Of a DNA stretch of 64,000 bases, positions 24,740-33,170 are shown one piece after another (within the stretch, counting starts at the first letter, position 1; each line of letters opens with the position of its first letter). A program made the translations under genes and the position numbers. This DNA comes from Gandjariella thermophila (GTDB lineage: Bacteria > Actinomycetota > Actinomycetes > Mycobacteriales > Pseudonocardiaceae), in contig NZ_BJFL01000024.1 in NCBI RefSeq assembly GCF_005405885.1, positions 1 through 64,000 of the forward strand. The letters are read 5' to 3'. The notes under the pieces are model-generated. The model was not told the origin of the DNA and ran no database searches. It was given only the letters and a program-made list of their open reading frames with translations.

Positions 24740-25771
24740 ATGACAACGTTGTCCGGGACCGGCCCTCGCCGGGTGCGGCGCGCCACCATGAGCGACGTGG
24801 CGCGGCTGGCCGGCGTGAGCATCAAGACGGTGTCCCGGGTGGTCAACGACGAGCCGGGGGTGCACCAGGCCACCGCGGAACGGGTGCTGGCGGCGATCGA
24901 CCAGCTCGGCTTCCGCCGCAACCTGAGCGCGCGCAACCTGCGCCGCGGGTCCTCCGCGGGCATCGTCGGGCTGGTCATGGAGGACGTGGCGAACCCGTTC
25001 TACTCGGAGTTGACCGGGGCGGTGGAGGAGGTGGCCAGGCAGCACGGCCGGCACGTGCTCGCCGCGTCCTCCGGTGAGGACCCGGACCGCGAACGCGAAC
25101 TGGCCCTGGAGTTCTGCGCCCGCCGGGTGGACGGGCTGATCGTGGTCCCGGCCGGGGTGCAACACGGCTACCTGGTGCCGGAGATGCGGGCCGGCACGCC
25201 CGCGGTGTTCGTCGACCGCCCGGCCGGCGACGTGGTGGCGGACACCGTGCTGGTGGACAACATCGGCGGCACCGTGGCCGCGGTGCAGCACCTGGCCCGG
25301 TACGGGCACCGGCGGATCGCCTTCCTCGGCGACGCGCCGGACATCTTCACCGCGGCGGAGCGGCTGCGCGGCTTCCGCGAGGGCTGCGCCCGCGCCGGCG
25401 TCCGCTACGACGAGGACCTGGTGGCCATGGGCCCGCACGACGCGCCCGGCATCGGCGCGACGCTGCGCCGGCTGCTGCGCGGTCCCGAGCCGGCCACCGC
25501 GCTGGTCACCGGCAACAACCGGATCACCGTGCTGGTGCTGCGCGCGCTGGCCGGCCAGCGGGACCGGCCGGCCCTGGTCGGCTTCGACGACTTCGAGCTG
25601 GCCGACCTGGTTAACCCGCCGGTCACGGTGATCGCGCACGACGTCGCCGCGCTCGGCAGGACCGCCGCCGAACTGCTGTTCGCCCGGCTGGACGGGGACG
25701 GCGCGCCGCCGCGCCGCGTCGTGCTGCCGGTGCGCCTGGTAACGCGTGGATCCGGGGAGGTACCTGCGTGA
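24740..25771 (+). CDS. LacI-family transcriptional regulator of the mannoside locus
   Basis: A 343-residue repressor. The helix-turn-helix and hinge are clear (TMSDVARLAGVSIKTVSRVV, residues 16-35, then N-D-E-P-G-V and the hinge helix NLSARNLRRGSS). A periplasmic-binding-protein-like sugar domain follows, including FVDRPAGDVVADTVLVDN and the RRIAFLGD strand. The perfect palindrome GACAACGTTGTC at 24742-24753 overlaps the start codon, suggesting autoregulation. An internal ATG at 24788 in front of the helix-turn-helix is an alternative start. The stop overlaps the isomerase start by four bases, so it is the first gene of a coupled lacI-manA-ABC operon. The inducer is probably mannose or a derivative. 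Confidence 0.92.
   Translation: MTTLSGTGPRRVRRATMSDVARLAGVSIKTVSRVVNDEPGVHQATAERVLAAIDQLGFRRNLSARNLRRGSSAGIVGLVMEDVANPFYSELTGAVEEVARQHGRHVLAASSGEDPDRERELALEFCARRVDGLIVVPAGVQHGYLVPEMRAGTPAVFVDRPAGDVVADTVLVDNIGGTVAAVQHLARYGHRRIAFLGDAPDIFTAAERLRGFREGCARAGVRYDEDLVAMGPHDAPGIGATLRRLLRGPEPATALVTGNNRITVLVLRALAGQRDRPALVGFDDFELADLVNPPVTVIAHDVAALGRTAAELLFARLDGDGAPPRRVVLPVRLVTRGSGEVPA
24742..24753. promoter_or_regulatory. Palindrome GACAACGTTGTC over the lacI start codon
   Basis: A perfect 12-bp palindrome with a central CG that shares the G of the ATG. Its position means a bound repressor would block transcription start or early elongation of lacI and the operon behind it. Confidence 0.6.
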
Positions 25772-26907
25772 CGTCCGATCACCCGGCAGGGCACGACACC
25801 GGCGGGCCGCCGCCGCGGCCGGTGCTGCTGCCGGCCAACCAGCCGAGGCAGTTCTACCGCGGCGGCACGTCCATCGCGGCGCTGCGCGGCATGCCCGCCG
25901 AGGCACGCACTCCCACCGAGGCGGCGGAGGGCACCGTGGCCACCGAATTCGGCCCCGAGGACTGGATCGCGTCCACGACCAGCCTGTTCGGCAAGGCGCC
26001 CGCCGGGCTGACCGTGCTACCGGACGGCCGCCTGCTGCGCGACGCGGTCGCCGCCGACCCGGACGGCTGGCTCGGCCCCGCGCACACCGCCGTGCTGGGC
26101 GCGGACACCGGCCTGCTGGTCAAGCTGCTGGACGCCGGCCAGCGGCTGCCGGTGCACTGCCACCCGTCCAACGCCTTCGCCCGGCGGCACCTCAACTGCC
26201 GGCACGGCAAGACCGAGGCCTGGGTGGTGATCGGCACCAGCGGCGACAACCCCACCGTGTACGCCGGGTTCACCGAGGGCGTGGACGAGCGGACGATCGA
26301 CGCCTGGGTGTCCACTCAGGACTCCGCGGCGATGCTGGGCGCGCTCAACCCGATTCCCGTCCAACCCGGGGACACGGTGTTCGTGCCGGCCGGCCTGCCG
26401 CACGCGATCGGCCCCGGTGTGTTCATCGTCGAGTTGCAGCAGCCAACCGACTTCTCGGTGACCCTGGAGTGGCAGGGTTTCCTGCCCGGCGCGGACGCCG
26501 GCCACCTCGGGCTCGGCTACGACACCGCGCTGGGCTGCGTGGACACCTCGGGCTGGTCCGGCGCCCGGCTGGACTCGCTGGTCCGGCACACCGGAGACCG
26601 CCGCGACCCGGTGGTGCCGCTGTTCGGCGCGGAGGCCGACGCGTTCTTCCGGGCCGAGCGGATGCATCTCGGACCGCGCGTCGAGCTGGACCCGTCGCTC
26701 GCCGTGCTCGTCGTGCTGGAGGGGACGGCGCGGCTGCGCACCGAGCACGGCGGCGAGCTGGACCTGCGGCGCGGCGCCACCGCGCTCGTCCCCTTCGCCG
26801 CTGGTCCGTCCACTCTGGACGGCGAGGCGGTGGTGGTGCGGTGCCGCCCGCCGCATCCTTCCGCGGTGCCGGCCGCGGACGGCTCCGATGTGGGAGGTGT
26901 CGAATGA
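25768..26907 (+). CDS. manA: Class I mannose-6-phosphate isomerase
   Basis: A 379-residue cupin enzyme that interconverts mannose 6-phosphate and fructose 6-phosphate, feeding released mannose into glycolysis. The zinc-site residues lie in V-H-C-H-P-S-N (near residue 130), GKTEAWVVIG (glutamate ligand) and VPAGLPHAIGPGVFIVELQQ (histidine ligand and catalytic region). The start is GTG 25768 with a GTGA overlap to lacI, and the end overlaps the ABC ATPase start by ATGA. It is placed between regulator and transporter, which supports a mannose-specific locus. It is slightly shorter than typical enterobacterial ManA (about 390) and lacks nothing obvious. Confidence 0.85.
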   Translation: MTSDHPAGHDTGGPPPRPVLLPANQPRQFYRGGTSIAALRGMPAEARTPTEAAEGTVATEFGPEDWIASTTSLFGKAPAGLTVLPDGRLLRDAVAADPDGWLGPAHTAVLGADTGLLVKLLDAGQRLPVHCHPSNAFARRHLNCRHGKTEAWVVIGTSGDNPTVYAGFTEGVDERTIDAWVSTQDSAAMLGALNPIPVQPGDTVFVPAGLPHAIGPGVFIVELQQPTDFSVTLEWQGFLPGADAGHLGLGYDTALGCVDTSGWSGARLDSLVRHTGDRRDPVVPLFGAEADAFFRAERMHLGPRVELDPSLAVLVVLEGTARLRTEHGGELDLRRGATALVPFAAGPSTLDGEAVVVRCRPPHPSAVPAADGSDVGGVE

Positions 26908-27683
26908 GCGCCGAACCGGCCGGGCCATCCCTGCTCGAGGCGCGGGACCTGGTCAAGCACTACGGCGGCGTGGAGGCGTTGCGCGGCGCGTCCTTCGAGG
27001 TGCGGCACGGCGAGGTGGTCGCGCTCATCGGGGACAACGGGGCCGGCAAGTCCACCCTGGTCAAGTGCCTGTCCGGTGCGGAACAGGCGGACTCCGGCGA
27101 GGTGCTCATCGACGGCCGGCCGGTGACGCTGGACTCGCCCACCGCCGCGCGGCGGCACGGCGTCGAGACCGTCTACCAGGACCTCGCCGTGGCCCCCGAC
27201 CTGGACCCGGCGGCCAACCTGTTCCTCGGCCGCGAACTGTTCCGCACGGGCCTGCTGGGCCGGCTCGGCATGCTGGACAAGGCGGAGATGCGGCGGCGCG
27301 CGGCGAGCGAGTTCGCCCGGCTCGGCGTGCAGTTGCAGAACATCGACGTGCCGATCAGGTCGCTGTCCGGCGGCCAGCGGCAGAGCGTCGCGGTGGCCCG
27401 GTCGGTGGTGTGGGCGAGCAAGGTCGTGTTCATGGACGAGCCGACCGCCGCGCTCGGCGTGGTACAGCGCGAGCGGGTGCTTGACGTGATCCGCCGGGTC
27501 CGCGACTCCGGCGTCGCCGTGGTGCTGATCAGCCACAACATGCCCGAGGTGCTGGCCGTGTCGGACCGGGTGGAGGTGCTGCGGCTGGGCCGCCGGGTGG
27601 CCCGGTTCCGGACCGCGGAGGCCACCCTTGAGGACCTGGTCGGCGCGATGACCGGTGCACTTCACCAGGAAGGCGCGGCATGA
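26904..27683 (+). CDS. Sugar ABC transporter ATPase
   Basis: A 259-residue single-domain ATPase of the FrcA type, rather than the fused double ATPases of RbsA. Walker A is GDNGAGKST, the signature LSGGQRQ, Walker B VVFMDEPTAAL, and the H-loop SHNMPEV. The Q-loop lies in VYQDLAVAPDLD. It starts at ATG 26904 overlapping manA by four bases and overlaps the permease start by four bases, so stoichiometric expression with its partner is likely. It works at the inner face of the membrane, powering uptake of a monosaccharide, probably mannose or fructose judged by FrcA similarity and the gene context. Confidence 0.92.
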   Translation: MSAEPAGPSLLEARDLVKHYGGVEALRGASFEVRHGEVVALIGDNGAGKSTLVKCLSGAEQADSGEVLIDGRPVTLDSPTAARRHGVETVYQDLAVAPDLDPAANLFLGRELFRTGLLGRLGMLDKAEMRRRAASEFARLGVQLQNIDVPIRSLSGGQRQSVAVARSVVWASKVVFMDEPTAALGVVQRERVLDVIRRVRDSGVAVVLISHNMPEVLAVSDRVEVLRLGRRVARFRTAEATLEDLVGAMTGALHQEGAA

Positions 27684-28717
27684 GTACGTCCACAGTGGAA
27701 GCTCCGGCGACGCGGCCGGAGCGCACCGGGTTCGGCCGGCGGCTGGTGTCCGCGAACACGTTCTGGATCGGCCTGGTGCTCGTCGGGCTGTACCTGGGCT
27801 TCAGCGTGCTCGCGCCGAGCGCCTTCCCCACCCTGTTCAACTTCCAGACCCTGCTCATCGAGGCGTCGGTGTTGCTGGTGCTGTCCGTGGGGATGACCTT
27901 CGTGATCATCACCTCGGGCATCGACCTGTCCGTCGGCTCGGTGCTGGTGTTCGCCGGCGTGGTGGGCGCCAAGGCGATGGAGGCACTCAGCCCCGGGCAC
28001 GACGCGACGTCCGCCGGCTGGGGCGTGATCGCCGTCGGCCTGGTCGCCGCGCTGACCGGCGGCGCGGTGTGGGGGCTGGCCAACGGGCTGCTCATCGCGC
28101 GCGCCAAGATCCCGCCGCTGATCGTCACCCTCGGCTCGTTCGGCGCCGCGCTCGGCGTCGCCGAACTGGTCACGGCCGGGGTGGACGTGCGGACCGTGCC
28201 CCAGGCGCTGCGCCGCACCCTCGGCTACGGCACGTCCTTCGTCGTGGTGCCGAACCTGGTGCTGGTCGCGGTGGTGGTCACCGTGCTCGGCGGCTGGCTG
28301 CTGCACACCACCCGGTTCGGCCGCTACACGTACGCGGTTGGCTCCAACGCCGAGGCCGCCCGCCGCTCCGGCATCGGGGTGACCCGGCACCTCGTGCTGG
28401 TCTACCTGATCACCGGCCTGCTGGCCGGCCTGGGTGGCTTCATGTCGCTGGCCTACTACGGCACCACCACGATCTCCGGGCACAGCACGGACAACCTGAA
28501 CGTGATCGCCGCGGTGGTGCTGGGCGGCACCAGCCTGTTCGGCGGCGTCGGCAGCATGCTCGGCTCGGTGATCGGGGTGTTCATCCCCGCCGTGCTGACC
28601 AAGGGCTTCGTGATCCTCGGCGTGCAGCCGTTCTGGCAGCCGGTCGCGGTGAGCGCGGTGCTGGTCGCCGCGGTGTGGTTCGACCAGCGGCGACGCCGAA
28701 CCCAGGACCGCCGCTGA
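27680..28717 (+). CDS. Sugar ABC transporter permease
   Basis: A 345-residue membrane protein of the BPD_transp_2 family (RbsC/FrcC type) with about nine to ten helices. Diagnostic blocks are FVIITSGIDLSVGSVLVFAG, AKIPPLIVTLGSF, the cytoplasmic coupling loop TRFGRYTYAVGSNAEAARRS and the C-terminal AAVVLGGTSLFGGVGS. It starts at ATG 27680 overlapping the ATPase by four bases. It forms the channel of the importer together with the ATPase before it and the binding protein after it. Confidence 0.92.
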   Translation: MSTSTVEAPATRPERTGFGRRLVSANTFWIGLVLVGLYLGFSVLAPSAFPTLFNFQTLLIEASVLLVLSVGMTFVIITSGIDLSVGSVLVFAGVVGAKAMEALSPGHDATSAGWGVIAVGLVAALTGGAVWGLANGLLIARAKIPPLIVTLGSFGAALGVAELVTAGVDVRTVPQALRRTLGYGTSFVVVPNLVLVAVVVTVLGGWLLHTTRFGRYTYAVGSNAEAARRSGIGVTRHLVLVYLITGLLAGLGGFMSLAYYGTTTISGHSTDNLNVIAAVVLGGTSLFGGVGSMLGSVIGVFIPAVLTKGFVILGVQPFWQPVAVSAVLVAAVWFDQRRRRTQDRR

Positions 28718-28795
28718 CCCGAAACGGCTTCGCGGCAGGCGACACGACGTCCGGATACAGCTTCCAGACACGACGAGGTGCGGAGGTACGGGCAG

Positions 28796-29785
28796 ATGAA
28801 TGCAGGCAAGCGGCGCGTGGCGCTGGTGGGCGCGGTGCTCACCGCGGCCACGGTGGTCGCCGCGTGTGGTAGCGGTCAGGTCGGTCAGGTGGGCGGGAGC
28901 AGCACCGACAACAAGAAACTCGTTCTCATTCCCGGGGTGCAGGCGGAACCCTTCTACATCTCGATGCAGTGCGGCGCGCAGGAGGAGGCCAAGAAGCTCG
29001 GCTACGACCTGAACACCCAGGCACCGCAGAAGTTCGACCCGAGCCTGCAGACACCGATCGTCACCGGGGTGCTCGCGTCCAAGCCGGCCGCCGTGCTGAT
29101 CGCGCCGACCGACGACAAGGCGATGGCCAGCCCGATGCAGCAACTCAAGGACGCCGGCATCAAGGTCGTCGAGGTGGACACCTCCCTGCAGGACAAGTCG
29201 ATCGGGTTGGCGTCGATCTCGTCGGACAACGAGCAGGGCGGCCGGAAGGCCGCGGACACGCTGGCCCAACTCGTCGGTAACAAGCAGGGTTCCGTGCTGG
29301 TGCTCAACACGATCGCCGGCACGTCCACCACGGACGCCCGCGCCAAGGGCTTCGAGGACGAGATCAAGAAGTACCCGAACCTGAAGTACGTCGGCGCGCA
29401 GTACACCAACAACGAACCCGCGCAGGCCGCCGCTAAGGTGTCCGCCACGCTGTCCAGCACGCCGGACCTGATCGGGGTCTTCGCCACCAATCTCAACACC
29501 GGCGAGGGCGCCGCCACCGGGCTGCGCAACGCGGGCAAGGTCGGTCAGGTCAACCTGGTCGGGTTCGACGCGAGCCCGAATGAGGTGGAGGACCTGAAGA
29601 GCGGCAGCTTCCAGGCGCTCATCGCGCAAGACCCGGCCAGCATCGGCCGCAAGGGCGTGGACGCCGCCGTTGCCGCCGTCCAGGGCAAGCCGGTCGGCCC
29701 GCGCGAGGTGCAGACCGACCTCATCGCGATCACGCAACAGAACCTGCAACAGAACCAGAAGTACCTGTACCGGACGAGTTGCTGA
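28796..29785 (+). CDS. Sugar ABC transporter substrate-binding lipoprotein
   Basis: A 329-residue lipoprotein with a lipobox (TVVAAC near residue 23) and a type I periplasmic-binding fold (KKLVLIPGVQAEPFYISMQ, VLIAPTDDKAMASPMQQL, DLIGVFATNLNTGEGAATGL, VNLVGFDASPNEVEDL). This is the class used for ribose, fructose and related monosaccharides. ATG 28796 was chosen for its GGAGG nine bases upstream; GTG 28778 is possible. It lies 78 bp after the permease and is followed by a strong terminator, so it closes the operon. The ligand is inferred to be mannose or another hexose from the locus. Confidence 0.9.
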   Translation: MNAGKRRVALVGAVLTAATVVAACGSGQVGQVGGSSTDNKKLVLIPGVQAEPFYISMQCGAQEEAKKLGYDLNTQAPQKFDPSLQTPIVTGVLASKPAAVLIAPTDDKAMASPMQQLKDAGIKVVEVDTSLQDKSIGLASISSDNEQGGRKAADTLAQLVGNKQGSVLVLNTIAGTSTTDARAKGFEDEIKKYPNLKYVGAQYTNNEPAQAAAKVSATLSSTPDLIGVFATNLNTGEGAATGLRNAGKVGQVNLVGFDASPNEVEDLKSGSFQALIAQDPASIGRKGVDAAVAAVQGKPVGPREVQTDLIAITQQNLQQNQKYLYRTSC

Positions 29786-29791
29786 ACCGGC

Positions 29792-29833
29792 CGCGGGTGG
29801 TTGGCACGCCGCATGTCGTGCCAACCACCCGCG
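29792..29833. terminator. Strong operon-end terminator
   Basis: A perfect 17-bp stem, CGCGGGTGGTTGGCACG with CGTGCCAACCACCCGCG, around an 8-base loop, beginning 7 bp after the binding-protein stop. It ends the lacI-manA-ABC operon. Confidence 0.85.
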
Positions 29834-29839
29834 TCGCCC

Positions 29840-29972
29840 GGCGCCGCACGGCTTCCAGCGTGGCGACCCGCTCCCGCAGCTCCGTGATCAACCGCGCCCG
29901 CTCGATAACCAGGGCGGCCTCGTCGTACGACGGGAATCCATCCCCGACCTGCACTCCAAGACCGTCCCATAG
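29840..29972 (-). other. Short coding-like remnant, coiled-coil
   Basis: On the minus strand a frame reads through PSYDEAALVIERARLITELR into a heptad-like helix ending A-V-R-R-R-A. Composition is coding-like, but there is no convincing start or ribosome site, and the region sits between an operon terminator and an insertion sequence. It is probably the end of a gene broken by mobile-element activity. No family is recognised. Confidence 0.25.
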
Positions 29973-29999
29973 AGACAATCGAACCCACAAATAGCCTAA

Positions 30000-30012
30000 T
30001 ACGACAACGGCA
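30000..30012. repeat. IS701 left terminal inverted repeat
   Basis: TACGACAACGGCA, exact complement of the right end; preceded by the target copy CTAA. Confidence 0.88.
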
Positions 30013-30192
30013 GTTACGGGGGCCAGTGTCCGCGTCGTCGGTAGTGGCTTCGGCGAGCTTGGTGTTGGCGTCGTCGTCGCCAGTCTGACCAGCTCAGGAT
30101 GTGCTTCTGGCCGTGGCCGGGCGTGAGCAGCAGGGTGGCGATCAGCCGGCGGATCTCGTTGCCGGTCACGCTGATCTTGTCGCTGCAAACGC

Positions 30193-31335
30193 CTACGTCG
30201 CCCCTTTTGCGGTGTGCTCGCTGCGGGTGACGGTCAGGAACGCGGCGGCCAGCATGGACCCGGTGATGTGCCGGTACCAGGCGGTGTAGTCGCGGACCTG
30301 GTAGTGGTCCAGGCCGGCCTCGTTCTTGGCCAACTGGAAGCATTCCTCGACGCACCAACGGATGCCTGCAACCCGGATCAGCTCGGCGAAACTCGTGTGG
30401 GCGGGGGCGGCGCAGCGGTAGTAGGCCACCTCGTACTCGCCTTTGTCGTTGGGACGGGTGGCGCGGCGCAGCAGCAGGCGGTGTGCCCAACCCGCGGGTA
30501 GCCCGGCCGGGTCGAGTTCGACCAGGGACCAGTCATACAGGCGTTGGCCGCGGGCGCCGTCCCCGGCGCTGCGGCGTTCCCACGCGGCAGCCGGCACCAC
30601 GGCGGCCACGGTCTTGGCCTGCCGGCGTCGACGGTCCGGGCAGGGCAGCCGGTCATCGCAGCGGGTGGCCAACACGAACGGCATCCGCCGGGCCAGCAGT
30701 CCCTTGCGGAAGGCCGGGTTCTGCCCGAACTCCTCATCCGCGGTGACCCACCCGGCCGGCATCCCGGCGTCCAACGCGCGGGCGATCATGGCCAACGCCT
30801 GCGCCGGCTTGGTGGAAAACGCGACCCCGTCCGGGATGCCTGCCCGGCGGCACCGCGCGCGGTCATCGGTCCACGACTCCGGTAAGTACAGCTCCCGGTC
30901 GATCAGTGCCCGCCCCTTGGCCGAGGCGTAGGCGAGAAACACCCCGACCTGACAGTTGTCGATCTTTCCGGACGTGCCGGTGTACTGCCGATGCACGCCA
31001 GCAGAGTGCCGCCCCTTCTTGACAAAACCGGTGCCATCCGCGATCAACACCCCGCCCGGCTCTCCCAGGCGATCCGCCACATAGCCGCGCACATCGTCGC
31101 GAACCCCGTCGGCGTCCCACCGCGCGGTGCGTAACAGCCGCTGCATCCCGTCCGGGCACGCCGCCCCGGCGTGCTCGGCCACGGTCCATCCGTTCTTGCG
31201 CTCCAACGGCGCTAGCAGGCCGCGCACATACCCCAGCACTCGCTCACGCGGCTCCGACCGGCCGAAACGCGGCCCCACCAGCGTGCACAACCGGGCTAAC
31301 TCATCCGACCAACGCTCGATGTCCTCGATCTCCAC
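30193..31335 (-). CDS. IS701-family DDE transposase
   Basis: A 380-residue transposase. The DDE catalytic core is visible: first Asp in VLIADGTGFVKKGRHSAGV, second in PAGWVTADEEFGQNP, and the late Glu in GIRWCVEECFQLAKNEAGLD. The N-terminal helical part includes ERWSDELARL. Length matches full IS701 transposases. It starts at GTG 31335 and fills the element apart from about 180 bp at the left and 50 bp at the right end. It moves the element by cut-and-paste at YTAR sites. Confidence 0.92.
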   Translation of the reverse strand: MEIEDIERWSDELARLCTLVGPRFGRSEPRERVLGYVRGLLAPLERKNGWTVAEHAGAACPDGMQRLLRTARWDADGVRDDVRGYVADRLGEPGGVLIADGTGFVKKGRHSAGVHRQYTGTSGKIDNCQVGVFLAYASAKGRALIDRELYLPESWTDDRARCRRAGIPDGVAFSTKPAQALAMIARALDAGMPAGWVTADEEFGQNPAFRKGLLARRMPFVLATRCDDRLPCPDRRRRQAKTVAAVVPAAAWERRSAGDGARGQRLYDWSLVELDPAGLPAGWAHRLLLRRATRPNDKGEYEVAYYRCAAPAHTSFAELIRVAGIRWCVEECFQLAKNEAGLDHYQVRDYTAWYRHITGSMLAAAFLTVTRSEHTAKGAT

Positions 31336-31383
31336 CCCACCGACATCGACGCTTCACCCACCCGACTGCATCACCGGATCAAG

Positions 31384-31396
31384 TGCCGTTGTCGTA
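31384..31396. repeat. IS701 right terminal inverted repeat
   Basis: TGCCGTTGTCGTA, exact complement of the left end; followed by the target copy CTAA at 31397-31400. Confidence 0.88.
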
Positions 31397-31528
31397 CTAA
31401 CCAGTTATCCCACGAGTATATTGGCCAACGAGTTCTGGTACAATCAGAAGCGTCTTCACTCGGCAGTGGGTTACCGCCCTCCGCGGGAGGCTTACGCCGA
31501 ATTCGAGGCATTGCGGTCCATCGCGTGA
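31397..31528 (+). pseudogene. IS3-type transposase, C-terminal fragment
   Basis: Starting at the edge of the IS701 element, 43 codons run to TGA at 31528 and contain FWYNQKRLHSAVGYRPPREA, the hallmark C-terminal motif of IS3-family integrase-type transposases. The catalytic core is missing. The sequence on the far side of the IS701 copy does not restore it, so the gene was already a fragment when IS701 landed. It marks this spot as a repeated insertion site. Confidence 0.7.
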
Positions 31529-31763
31529 AATAAGCGGCCAGATCCCTGTCCGAAAAACGCGAGGCCCCCCAGCCACCCGGAGCGCAGACCACGACACCGA
31601 AGATCACCCACTCGGCGCAACGTTCAAACCTGGCCATTGATCGTCTACCTGTGCACGGCACGACTACTCCGCCAGCAGCCAGAGCTGTCCACACGCCTCC
31701 CCACAAACAGGCCCGCGAGGCGAGAATTGCCCCGCGGCCTCAGGAGGCGGGAAGCAGCACACG

Positions 31764-32136
31764 ATGGTGACGGACCCGCTGGAGCGGCTGCGCCGGTTGT
31801 GTCTTGCGCTACCGAAGACGACGGAACGCCTCAGTCACGGCGAGCCGACCTGGTTCGTGCGCGGCAGGAAGACGTTCGTCATGTACGCCGACCACCACCA
31901 TGACGACCGGCTGGCCTTCTGGTGCGCGGCTCCACCCGGCGTGCAGGAGGAGTTGGTCGCTTCCGACCCCGGGCGGTTCTTCGTGCCGCCGTACGTTGTG
32001 CATCGCGGGTGGCTCGGGGTGTGGCTCGACGTGCCGGTGGACTGGGATGAGATCGAGGAGCTGGTGACCGGACGCCTACCGAGCGATCGCACCCAGGATA
32101 CTGGTCGCGCAACTGGACGCGCGGAACGCGGAATAA
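31764..32136 (+). pseudogene. MmcQ/YjbR-family protein, single-base frameshift
   Basis: The first 102 codons encode a normal MmcQ/YjbR protein (LPKTTERLSHGEPTWFVRGR, FWCAAPPGVQEELV, WLGVWLDVPVDWDEIEELVT). These are small double-wing-like DNA-binding-fold proteins of unclear role. At 32070-32071 the frame is broken. Shifting by one base restores the expected tail, DAYRAIAPRILVAQLDARNA, and a TAA at 32136. An extra G in the run accggac explains it. Left uncorrected, the frame continues to 32312 with unrelated residues. It may be a pseudogene or a sequencing error in a G run. Confidence 0.75.
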
Positions 32137-32186
32137 TTCCGCCTTTACCCCGGCTGTCCCCCGCTGTCCGTGGCTGTCCCCGGCGC

Positions 32187-32597
32187 TCATTCACCGATGA
32201 CCGGTGGTGCGGCGAACTGGGTGTCACCGAAGGCGTTCTCGGTCTGGATCAGGTAGGTGTCGGCGGCGCCGGCTGGCTCACTGGTCGCGGGCCGCGACCG
32301 GACGACACGTAACGGCTGGGTGTCCTCCGCGTTGCCGCGCACCACGGTCGGCCGTCCCTGGTCACGGACTGGTGGAATCGGCGTGGTCGGCGGGCCGCCG
32401 TCCGACCCGTGCCCCGCGTCGGCGTGCCGACCGCTGCCGGCGTGCGCCGCCGGCTCCGTGCCGTCGAGCACGCCGGAGAAGCCTCTGTCCGGCCCGCCAC
32501 CCGGGTCCGGGCCGGTCCCGTGCGACCACCCCTCGTCCTCGACGCGCCGGTGCCTCGCCGGCTCACGCCACTGCGGGCGCTCGCGGAATCGCGTCAT
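32187..32597 (-). CDS. Hydrophilic low-complexity protein of unknown function
   Basis: A 136-residue protein from ATG 32597, with GAGGGGG four bases upstream. It is rich in Arg, Gly, Pro, Asp and His and looks disordered over most of its length. The last 25 residues (YLIQTENAFGDTQFAAPP) look more constrained and may be the conserved part. No signal, membrane helix or known domain. The good ribosome site favours a real gene, but composition alone could mislead. It lies between the MmcQ-like gene and a long non-coding stretch. Confidence 0.45.
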   Translation of the reverse strand: MTRFRERPQWREPARHRRVEDEGWSHGTGPDPGGGPDRGFSGVLDGTEPAAHAGSGRHADAGHGSDGGPPTTPIPPVRDQGRPTVVRGNAEDTQPLRVVRSRPATSEPAGAADTYLIQTENAFGDTQFAAPPVIGE

Positions 32598-33170
32598 GGT
32601 GCCCCCTCTTGACGACGGCTTCCGTTCGCCGATCTGCCGACCCGGTAAGTGACTCGACAGCCTCTCGTCATGTCTTACGCGCCGATACCGGGTAGCGGTT
32701 CGGACGGTAACAAGGGGCCGCCCACCGCGCGTCCACTTTGCCCGAACGTGGCCGAGGCCACGTCACGGCGGAGCGCCGGTCGCCCAGCGCCGATCACTGA
32801 CGGTGATCGATTCGCTGAGTGGCCGGTCGCGAGGACCGCGCCGACCGGGGCCGCCGCCGAGGCCGTACCACGGCACACCCGCCGGCCTGCGGCGACCAAC
32901 GCCCGCTGCTACCGCGGCGCTAGCGAACCGGGCTCCCGGCGCCACCGGCTGCCGCCTTTCGGTGGTGTCCGCATTGGTGCGAACGGACGTTGACTCCCGC
33001 ACGTGGGAACGCTTTCCTGTCAGTGCTCCGGCGCATTTTTCGCACATTCACAACAGCCATAGAGCTCACTCCGACGCGGGCGGCCGACGCAGACCGTCAG
33101 TAATCCTTGCAAACCCTGGTCAGGACTGGATGAACCGTCAACACACACCCTCGAAACGCTAGGATCCTCA
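32598..33170. other. Non-coding stretch
   Basis: 573 bp without a convincing gene in any frame. It turns AT-richer toward 33000-33170, where the promoter of the next gene should lie. No repeat, RNA gene or clear palindrome was seen. Confidence 0.35.

Larger units (their letters stand above)
30000..31396. mobile_element. IS701-family insertion sequence, complete
   Basis: A 1397-bp element bounded by perfect 13-bp inverted ends, TACGACAACGGCA (30000-30012) and TGCCGTTGTCGTA (31384-31396). It is flanked by a 4-bp duplication CTAA at 29996-29999 and 31397-31400. IS701 elements generate 4-bp duplications of YTAR targets, which CTAA fits. It contains one transposase gene on the minus strand with no visible damage, so the copy may be active or recent. 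Confidence 0.9.

Noticed and set aside
24347-25906. Upstream extension of the GH92 frame over lacI, giving a 1639-residue protein
   Set aside because: The extension is antisense to a clear LacI gene, lacks a signal peptide at its start, and the signal helix with a ribosome site occurs at 24346.
32803-33162. Plus-strand frame of 119 codons before the gene at 33171
   Set aside because: Arg/Pro-rich translation with no ribosome site and weak codon-position bias; treated as non-coding leader.
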